From JAZDLC01 sp043802345 (lineage in GTDB: Bacteria; Planctomycetota; B15-G4; JADJEK01), in the NCBI GenBank assembly GCA_043802345.1, contig JAZDLC010000062.1, forward strand, positions 1 through 6,970: a stretch of DNA of 6,970 nt, read 5' to 3'. The notes beneath the pieces are model-generated. The model saw nothing but the letters and a program-made list of their open reading frames with translations, ran no database searches and was not told the DNA's origin. Below are positions 1 through 5,039 of this stretch, piece by piece. Made by a program: the position numbers and the translations under genes. The number at the start of each line of letters is the position of its first letter. Within the stretch, counting starts at the first letter, position 1.

Positions 1-369
1 GACAGCAATGATCTCGGAAGGAGCCCGGTCTCCCAGATCGAGGTTGTCGTAGTCCTCGCTCAGCCGGTCCCCCCGCAGCCAGTCGAGCAGGACCTCGCGT
101 TCCGCCGGCAGGAGCTTCTCCTCCGCCTGCTCCGAGCTGTGTCCCTGCTCCAGCACCTCCAGCATCGCGGACGGCTTGTGCACCCCGTGGTACGCGCCCC
201 GCAGGTCGTCCAGGGACAGTTCCGGATCGCCGTCCCGGTTCTGGTAGTGGCGAGTCATGTGCACGGCCGATACCAGCAGCCCTCCCAGCAGGATCAGCAC
301 CAGGAAGGTCAGTCCCAGCCGGGTCGAGACGTTCTGGGCGCGCCAGCGCAATTCGGTCGGAGCCGTCAC
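1..369 (-). CDS. N-terminal part of a membrane-anchored protein, possibly a c-type cytochrome (partial)
   Basis: This reading frame starts at a GTG (367-369) and stays open for 123 codons to the window edge, so its C-terminus is not seen. A purine-rich Shine-Dalgarno (376-384) sits 6 nt before the GTG, and the start lies 24 nt after the stop of the upstream oxidoreductase, so it is the next operon gene. Residues about 18-36 form one hydrophobic helix (LGLTFLVLILLGGLLVSAV) after a basic N-terminus with arginines at 8, 10 and 17, which predicts a single membrane anchor with the rest outside the cytoplasm. The following part is acidic and helical, with LSLDDLRGAYHGV near 51-63 and YDNLDLGDRAPSEIIA near 107-122. 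From memory, similar segments precede CxxCH heme motifs in planctomycete proteins, but no CxxCH is visible here. The CDS is well supported; the cytochrome idea is only a lead. Confidence 0.75.
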   Translation of the reverse strand, partial: MTAPTELRWRAQNVSTRLGLTFLVLILLGGLLVSAVHMTRHYQNRDGDPELSLDDLRGAYHGVHKPSAMLEVLEQGHSSEQAEEKLLPAEREVLLDWLRGDRLSEDYDNLDLGDRAPSEIIAV

Positions 370-375
370 GGCAGA

Positions 376-384
376 TCCTCCTCC
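376..384 (-). promoter_or_regulatory. Ribosome binding site of the partial membrane protein
   Basis: On the minus strand this reads GGAGGAGGA, a strong Shine-Dalgarno match 6 nt before the GTG at 369. It decides the start: the frame has no better-placed ATG, and the next one (Met38) would remove the membrane helix. Confidence 0.7.
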
Positions 385-393
385 AGAAGACCA

Positions 394-1614
394 CTAGAAG
401 AACGTGGTATCGACTTCCACCTCGGCGGCGGACGCCACCGCCCGCGCGGCGGCGATCCCCACCGCGGCGGCCCTCGCGCCCTCTCGCGCCGAACAGGCGA
501 CAGGCGCGCTGTCGGCGACACTTCGCAGGAAGTCGGAGAGCGCATAGTAGAGCGGTGGGTTCGGCAGGCCGACCCCCTCCTGGAGCTTCCCCTGCTTGGC
601 CAGCTTGGTGGCATCGGCGATCAGGGTGATCCCCTCCTCGTTGTGGAACTGCACCCGATTGGCGTAGACCTCCCACCCCTGGGTCACCGCGTCCGCTTCC
701 TTGAACAGCCAGCCCGCGGTCCAGGCGAGCTTGATGGTGCCCATGGTGCCGCAGAGCAGCTCGTACTGCCCTTCAAACGAATTGGCCAGGGTCGCCTCGT
801 AGGCGAGATCCAGCCCCTCTCCGAAGTCGAGATCGCAGCGCACGCTGTCCGCCACCTCTCGCCCGTCCTGATGGAGACGGACACTGCCCGAGCCGCGCAC
901 GCTCTTCGGATAACGGTCCGCGAACCAGTGGATCACGTCGAACTGCTGGGTTCCGAACTCTCCCGCGAGACCGAGCGATACCTCCGGGTCGAGCCGCCAG
1001 TTGAGCGCCTTGTCCCGCGCAGGATCATCCGCCGGCGTCCTCCATGAGGTCTTCTTGTGGTACTGGGCCCGGAGCGAGACCAGATCGCGGATCGCCCCCG
1101 CGCGAGCAAAGGAGTTGGCCAGCTTGTAGATCGGATTGGAGCGGCCCTGCATGCCTGTCTGGAACACCCGGTCCGAGCGCTCGGCCGCCTCGAGGACCGC
1201 AGCGCAATCCTCGATGGTGGAGGCCAGCGGCGCCTCGCAGTAGACATGCTTTCCGGCCTTGAGCGCCTCCTGGGCGATCGCCGCATGAAGATGGGTCGGC
1301 GTGGCCACGATGACGGCCTTCACGCCGGACTCCGCGGAGAACAGTTCGCGGTGGTCCGTGTAGGTCCGGGCATCCTTGGCCCGGCGCGCGCCCGACTCCA
1401 GCCGCCGCTCGTCGACGTCGCAGATCGCTCCCAGGCACACACCTTCGAACTTCAGCAGTTCCGCCAGAATGGCGCGCCCCTGCCGTCCCGCGCCGATCAC
1501 GGCCACTTCCAGGTCGAGGGATGACGGTCCGGCCAGGCCGAACTTCGGCATCAGGGCCAGGGCGGCCATGCCGCCCGAATTCCGCAGGAAGGTCCTTCGT
1601 GTGGTCTCGTTCAT
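394..1614 (-). CDS. Tat-exported Gfo/Idh/MocA-family protein with altered catalytic motifs
   Basis: This 406-residue protein is of the glucose-fructose oxidoreductase/inositol dehydrogenase type. It begins with a twin-arginine signal (TTRRTFL at 4-10, then a weakly hydrophobic stretch to about 28), predicting export in folded form. The Rossmann fold follows, with the dinucleotide loop GAGRQG at 41-46 and ICDVD at 64-68. The C-terminal half matches the family's substrate-binding alpha/beta domain. Two positions are unusual. The EKP motif that normally carries the catalytic lysine reads EAP (127-129). The GxHxxD motif reads GTQQFD (221-226), so the usual histidine is glutamine while the aspartate remains. 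Cofactor binding looks intact, but classical hydride and proton transfer is doubtful. The ATG overlaps the stop of the ApbE gene as ATGA and has no clear Shine-Dalgarno, so translation is probably coupled. Family assignment is sure; substrate and activity are unknown. Confidence 0.93.
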   Translation of the reverse strand: MNETTRRTFLRNSGGMAALALMPKFGLAGPSSLDLEVAVIGAGRQGRAILAELLKFEGVCLGAICDVDERRLESGARRAKDARTYTDHRELFSAESGVKAVIVATPTHLHAAIAQEALKAGKHVYCEAPLASTIEDCAAVLEAAERSDRVFQTGMQGRSNPIYKLANSFARAGAIRDLVSLRAQYHKKTSWRTPADDPARDKALNWRLDPEVSLGLAGEFGTQQFDVIHWFADRYPKSVRGSGSVRLHQDGREVADSVRCDLDFGEGLDLAYEATLANSFEGQYELLCGTMGTIKLAWTAGWLFKEADAVTQGWEVYANRVQFHNEEGITLIADATKLAKQGKLQEGVGLPNPPLYYALSDFLRSVADSAPVACSAREGARAAAVGIAAARAVASAAEVEVDTTFF

Positions 1615-2525
1615 GTCACTTGTCGCTCTCGGTAGGTCGAAGTTGGAATGGTCACCGAGGTCAGGCCCGGGTCGAGTGCGTCCGGCCGCCGGCCGGAGGA
1701 GAGAATCGCGGTCGACCAGGCATCCGCCAGCAACGCGGAATCCGCGACCACCGCGACCAGGTCGGGGCCGCCCGCGACCGGCCGGGCGGTGGCGGGATTG
1801 ATCACATGGCAGAGGGTCTCTCCGGCCGACTCCACCACTCTCCCGTGCGAGGCCGAGACGGAGAGCGCCTCGTCCCGCAGAGTGATGATCAGGGGCGAGG
1901 GATCCGGATGCGGAGCGGCCGGCTTCCTCACCTGGATGCGGAACGGCCGGCCGTCCGGCGGCTCGCCCCGGGCCAGGACCGAGCTGGTGCCGCCGTGAAC
2001 GAACGCCGCCCGCCAGAGTCCCCGCTCCTGGTCCAGGATCTCCGCGATCCGGTCCAGGACGAATCCCTTCCCCACCCCGCCCAGATCGAGGGCCAGTCCC
2101 GGCCGGCTGAAGGCGACGCTCTCGTCCTCGGGATCGAGAACGAGGGCGTCCGAGCCGAAGACGGGAGGCCCGTCATCCCTCGCCGAATCGGCGTATTGGT
2201 GGAAACCGAAGTGACGCATCAGGGGTGCCACGGTCACGTCGAACGCCCCGTTCGAGGCCTCAAAAACCTCGAGACAGCGGAGAAGCAGCGCGAACAGATC
2301 CCGGCCCACCCGCACGGGGCGGGTGGACGCATGCCGGTTGATGAACGACACCAGGCTGTCCGGCCGGAACACCGAGAGCTGCCGGTCCCACTCCTCGATC
2401 TCCTCCAGGAGCAGGTCGGCCAGGGGTTCCAGCCCGTCACCCGGATCGCCGGAGAGAGCGACCTCGAAGCGAGTCCCCATGGCAAACGCCGCCCGGCGGA
2501 CGATCGCGTGATTCGTCGCTCTCAC
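1611..2525 (-). CDS. apbE: ApbE-type FAD:protein FMN transferase
   Basis: ApbE proteins cut FAD and attach FMN covalently to a threonine or serine of target proteins, using Mg2+. This 304-residue copy shows the family landmarks in order: AMGTRFEV (15-22), WDRQLSVFRPDS (46-57), FDVTVAP (95-101), DLGGVGKG (147-154), HGGTSSV (177-183), HVINP (240-244, usually HIIDP) and DAWSTA (268-273). The aspartate and threonine of the last motif match the metal-binding pair of the family. The chosen GTG start (2523-2525) overlaps the upstream stop as GTGA. The frame stays open further upstream to about 3335, but that part lies inside the upstream oxidoreductase and looks like shadow translation. The only other candidate, Met16, would cut into the conserved MGT motif. 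No signal peptide or lipobox is visible, unlike many Gram-negative ApbE proteins. No obvious flavinylation acceptor motif (D-x-x-S/T-G/A-A-T type) was seen in the neighbouring translations. Confidence 0.93.
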   Translation of the reverse strand: MRATNHAIVRRAAFAMGTRFEVALSGDPGDGLEPLADLLLEEIEEWDRQLSVFRPDSLVSFINRHASTRPVRVGRDLFALLLRCLEVFEASNGAFDVTVAPLMRHFGFHQYADSARDDGPPVFGSDALVLDPEDESVAFSRPGLALDLGGVGKGFVLDRIAEILDQERGLWRAAFVHGGTSSVLARGEPPDGRPFRIQVRKPAAPHPDPSPLIITLRDEALSVSASHGRVVESAGETLCHVINPATARPVAGGPDLVAVVADSALLADAWSTAILSSGRRPDALDPGLTSVTIPTSTYRERQVT

Positions 2526-3883
2526 GCCGGGCGGGCTGTCATGCTCTTCGGATCGAACGTGTAGGCATGTCCGTCCCACATCGATCGGGTCGCGAGGTCG
2601 ACCGCCACCATCATCTTGGAGGCCAGGTCGATGCCGCTGACCGCGGGCTGCCGCGAGCGGATGCTCTCGATCCAGTTGACCCTCAGGGCGTTCTGGTCGT
2701 CGCCGATCTCTTCGCACTTGATGGTCTGCTCGTCCACCTCGTCCACGAAGATCCGCTCCGGCCGGAGCACGCAGTCCCTGCTGTTCAGGTATAGCGTGGC
2801 CTTGTGGCCGCGAATCATGGTCTCCAGCCCTTGCTCGTTCGACGTGGAGCCGACCACGATCATCGTGTGCTCCTTCTCGAACTCGATCGTCATGTTGACC
2901 TGGTCGTGATTCTCCATCACCTTGTCGACGTAGTGCCCGCCGGACCCGGTCACGCGGGTGGGCCAGCCCATGTCGAGCGCCATCATCAGCGGCGTCATCT
3001 GGTGCACCAGCAGGTCGCCCACGATTCCGGTGGAGAACTTGCGGTAGCGCCGCCACTGGGCATACACGGCGCCGTCGAACGGCTGGGGCCCGAGCGGCCC
3101 GCACCAGGCGTCCCAGTCGAGGTTCTCGCCAGGGACCACTTCCGGCTCGACCTCGTAGTAGAGCCACTCGCCATCCTTGGAGTTGCGGCAGTAGCTGGTC
3201 TGGCTGAAGGTCGGCTTGCCGATGGCGCCGTCCGCGATCAGCTTCTGCGCCGCGGGCCACTTCGGCAGGATCATCTTCTGGGTTCCCACCTGGAAGATGA
3301 CGTCCGGGTTTTTCAGCACCACCTGGCGCAGCCACAGGGCGTCATCGAGACGCAGGGTCATCGGCTTCTCGAGATAGACGTCCTTGCCGGCGGCGATCGC
3401 CGCGACGGCCATGGTGGCGTGCCAGTGTTCCGGCGCGGCGATCAGCACGCCATGGATGTCGTCACGGGCCAGCAGCTCATGGAAATCCCGGTACTTGTCG
3501 ACCTTGAACCCCTGCTTCTCCTCGCAACCCTGGTGAGTCCTGTCGAGCCTGATCTTGTTGACGTCGGCGAGGGCGACCACCTGGACGTTGAACTTCCCGT
3601 CCTTGGTCAGCGACATGAACTGGACGCAGTGGCCGTCGCCCATGCCGCCGGTCCCGATGACGCCGATTCGGACCGGATCGTCCTTTCCCAGAGGCACGCG
3701 GCCGCCGGCCTTCGGGATCTTCCCCTTCTTGGCCTCGATGGACGAAGTCCTGCAGGACGTCATGAGGGCCGACGCGGCACCCAACGCCACGGCGCGCCCC
3801 AGGAAGTCCCGGCGGGACGACCTGTCTGCGGCATTCTGTTCGGACGGGATCTGGATTTCTTCTGGATCCTGGTGATCCACCAT
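2522..3883 (-). CDS. Tat-exported Gfo/Idh/MocA-family oxidoreductase
   Basis: This is a 453-residue NAD(P)-dependent oxidoreductase acting on a sugar or sugar derivative. After a polar leader of about 20 residues comes a twin-arginine motif (SSRRDFLG, 22-29) and a hydrophobic stretch ending in MTSC (41-44). That stretch could be a weak lipobox, so the protein may be a lipoprotein or simply periplasmic. The Rossmann domain carries GTGGMG (77-82), ALADVN (104-109) and an intact EKP motif (172-174) with the catalytic lysine. In the second motif the histidine is kept (H294, GDLLVHQM) but the usual aspartate three residues later is threonine (297). Segments such as LDWDAWCGPLGPQPFDG (255-271) are typical of the planctomycete-rich branch. 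The ATG at 3881-3883 is chosen because GGAGGAA precedes it by 3 nt. A TTG at 3908-3910 and an ATG at 3893-3895 are in frame but lack such a site. It heads the coupled operon with apbE. Confidence 0.94.
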   Translation of the reverse strand: MVDHQDPEEIQIPSEQNAADRSSRRDFLGRAVALGAASALMTSCRTSSIEAKKGKIPKAGGRVPLGKDDPVRIGVIGTGGMGDGHCVQFMSLTKDGKFNVQVVALADVNKIRLDRTHQGCEEKQGFKVDKYRDFHELLARDDIHGVLIAAPEHWHATMAVAAIAAGKDVYLEKPMTLRLDDALWLRQVVLKNPDVIFQVGTQKMILPKWPAAQKLIADGAIGKPTFSQTSYCRNSKDGEWLYYEVEPEVVPGENLDWDAWCGPLGPQPFDGAVYAQWRRYRKFSTGIVGDLLVHQMTPLMMALDMGWPTRVTGSGGHYVDKVMENHDQVNMTIEFEKEHTMIVVGSTSNEQGLETMIRGHKATLYLNSRDCVLRPERIFVDEVDEQTIKCEEIGDDQNALRVNWIESIRSRQPAVSGIDLASKMMVAVDLATRSMWDGHAYTFDPKSMTARPA

Positions 3884-3886
3884 GAG

Positions 3887-3893
3887 TTCCTCC
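3887..3893 (-). promoter_or_regulatory. Ribosome binding site deciding the start of the upstream oxidoreductase
   Basis: The minus strand reads GGAGGAA just before the ATG at 3881-3883. This favours a 453-residue product over the 462-residue version from the upstream TTG, and keeps the Tat motif near residue 24. Confidence 0.65.
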
Positions 3894-3961
3894 ATCGGGC
3901 AACAGGACAAGTTCGTGGAAGGACGAATCTACGGTCTTGGGCCACGCGCCGAAAGATGCGC

Positions 3962-3982
3962 CTCCGTGATTTCGTCACGGAG
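3962..3982. repeat. Perfect palindrome, possible operator
   Basis: CTCCGTGA and TCACGGAG form perfect 8-bp arms around a 5-nt centre, 79 to 99 bp upstream of the oxidoreductase start. On the minus strand it is followed by GCGCATCTTTC, with no real T-run, so a Rho-independent terminator for the upstream pair is not convincing. On the plus strand it is followed by TGATTTTG, but no plus-strand gene ends here. The core CGTGA-N5-TCACG resembles a CRP/FNR-type half-site pair but is one base short of the CRP spacing. The heptamer GTGATTT also occurs twice in direct orientation (3966-3972 and 3982-3988). An operator or an mRNA hairpin are both possible. Confidence 0.5.
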
Positions 3983-4106
3983 TGATTTTGCTAGTCTCCC
4001 CACATGTTGCTTGCATTCAACCTCCCGGCCCTCCGGTTGCCGCCATCTTGCCGTCCTGGGGCCACGTCACCCGTGGTGGACCGGATCGTCCGCTCCTGGT
4101 CCGAAC

Positions 4107-5036
4107 TCAGGGAGATTCTTGCCTGAGGATCCGCAGGAGCAGGTCCTTGGTCTTCTGAATCCCCGCCTCTTCCGGGAGGGATGAACCCTCGTACTCGATT
4201 CCCACATGGCCGTGGTAGCCGGCGTCGAGGACGATCCGCATCATCTTCTCGAAGTCGGTCCCGGTCTCGTTTCCATGCTCGTCGAAGTCATGCGACTTGG
4301 CGCTGACAGCCTTGGCGAACGGCATCATCTCGCTCACGCCGAGGTACCGGTCGTACTGTTCCCCTTGCCCCAGGTTGAAGTTGCCGAAGTCCGGCAGCGT
4401 GCCGACCCGCGGGTTGTTCACCCGCTTCATCACACCCGAAAGCCAGGCTCCGTTCGAGGACAGCCCTCCGTGGTTCTCGACGATCACGTTGAGGTCGTAC
4501 GGCTCCGCGACGCGGGCCAGGCGAACCAGCGATTCTGCGGCTCGCTCCGCCTGCTCCTCCGGCTCGCCGCTGCCGCCCGCGTTGACGCGGATGGAGTGGC
4601 AGCCGAGGAACTTCGCCGCGGCGATCCACTTGAAGTGGTTCTCCACCGCCTGACGCCTCCTGTCAGGATCCGCGTCCGCCAGGAGCCCCTCCCCGTCAAT
4701 CATGATCAGGAGGCTCTTGACCCCCACCTCCTCGGCCCTGGCCTTCATGCGGCCGAGGTACTCGAAATCGCCCGCATACGCCTTGAAGAAGCTGTTGACA
4801 TACTCCACGGCCTCGATGCCGAACTTCTCCTTCGCCACCTTCGCGAAATCGAGATTGTCCAGCTCTCCCGACCCGAGCTGCCGGTGAAGTGACCACTGGG
4901 CCAGCGAGATCTTGAACGGCGGCTGCATCGGCTTGCTCCTTCTGGGCCTTCCGGAGGCAAGGGGGGTCGAGCCCGAAAACAGGGCGGCGGCGGCCGCCCC
5001 ACCCATCCCCTGCAGGAATCTACGGCGGGTCGACAT
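4107..5036 (-). CDS. Tat-exported sugar phosphate isomerase/epimerase-like TIM-barrel protein
   Basis: This 309-residue protein belongs to the xylose-isomerase-like TIM-barrel group (AP endonuclease 2 family fold), whose members isomerise, epimerise or cleave sugars using a divalent metal. A twin-arginine signal opens it (STRRRFLQG, 2-10, then an alanine-rich stretch to about 28), so it should act outside the cytoplasm. The barrel starts with FKISLAQWSLHR (41-52). Likely metal ligands are E187 (VENHGG), D216 (LPDFGN), H249 (KSHDF) and E281 (GIEYEG), each at the end of a beta strand as in the family. H147 and R150 in CHSIRVNAGG fit the substrate site. The ATG comes 3 nt after the stop of the protease gene without a clear Shine-Dalgarno, so coupled translation is likely. 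The substrate cannot be told from sequence; related proteins work with Gfo/Idh/MocA enzymes on keto-glycosides. Confidence 0.93.
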   Translation of the reverse strand: MSTRRRFLQGMGGAAAAALFSGSTPLASGRPRRSKPMQPPFKISLAQWSLHRQLGSGELDNLDFAKVAKEKFGIEAVEYVNSFFKAYAGDFEYLGRMKARAEEVGVKSLLIMIDGEGLLADADPDRRRQAVENHFKWIAAAKFLGCHSIRVNAGGSGEPEEQAERAAESLVRLARVAEPYDLNVIVENHGGLSSNGAWLSGVMKRVNNPRVGTLPDFGNFNLGQGEQYDRYLGVSEMMPFAKAVSAKSHDFDEHGNETGTDFEKMMRIVLDAGYHGHVGIEYEGSSLPEEAGIQKTKDLLLRILRQESP

Positions 5037-5039
5037 GAT

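Larger units (their letters stand above)
3884..4106. other. Intergenic region between the TIM-barrel gene and the oxidoreductase operon
   Basis: These 223 bp separate two same-strand gene groups and probably hold the promoter of the oxidoreductase-apbE operon. A weak minus-strand -10 candidate, TAGATT, lies at 3926-3931, but no good -35 box was found at the right spacing. Besides the palindrome at 3962-3982 there is a short hairpin (CCACG/CGTGG, 4062-4076) without a T-tract. No small coding frame with a ribosome binding site was found. Read-through from the TIM-barrel gene cannot be excluded. Confidence 0.5.

Noticed and set aside
139..1047. Plus-strand open frame (302 codons) opposite the second oxidoreductase and the partial membrane protein.
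   Set aside because: It runs antisense across two supported genes and shows no domain or start signal.
1521..2564. Plus-strand open frame (347 codons) opposite apbE.
   Set aside because: It is antisense to a complete ApbE with all motifs, its composition is Arg/Gly/Pro-rich, and it starts without a ribosome binding site.
2526..3335. Upstream extension of the ApbE frame, which would give a 574-residue fusion protein.
   Set aside because: This part overlaps the upstream oxidoreductase in another frame and looks like shadow translation. The GTG at 2523-2525 gives a product of normal ApbE length beginning just before the conserved motifs.
2804..3985. Long plus-strand open frame (393 codons) opposite the first oxidoreductase.
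   Set aside because: It lies antisense to a clearly recognised protein, has low-complexity His/Arg/Gly/Val-rich content, no ribosome binding site and no recognisable domain. Long antisense frames are expected in GC-rich DNA.
4062..4102. Short inverted repeats after the TIM-barrel stop (CCACG/CGTGG and GGACC/GGTCC) as a terminator.
   Set aside because: The stems are only about 5 bp and no T-run follows on the minus strand, so a Rho-independent terminator is not supported.
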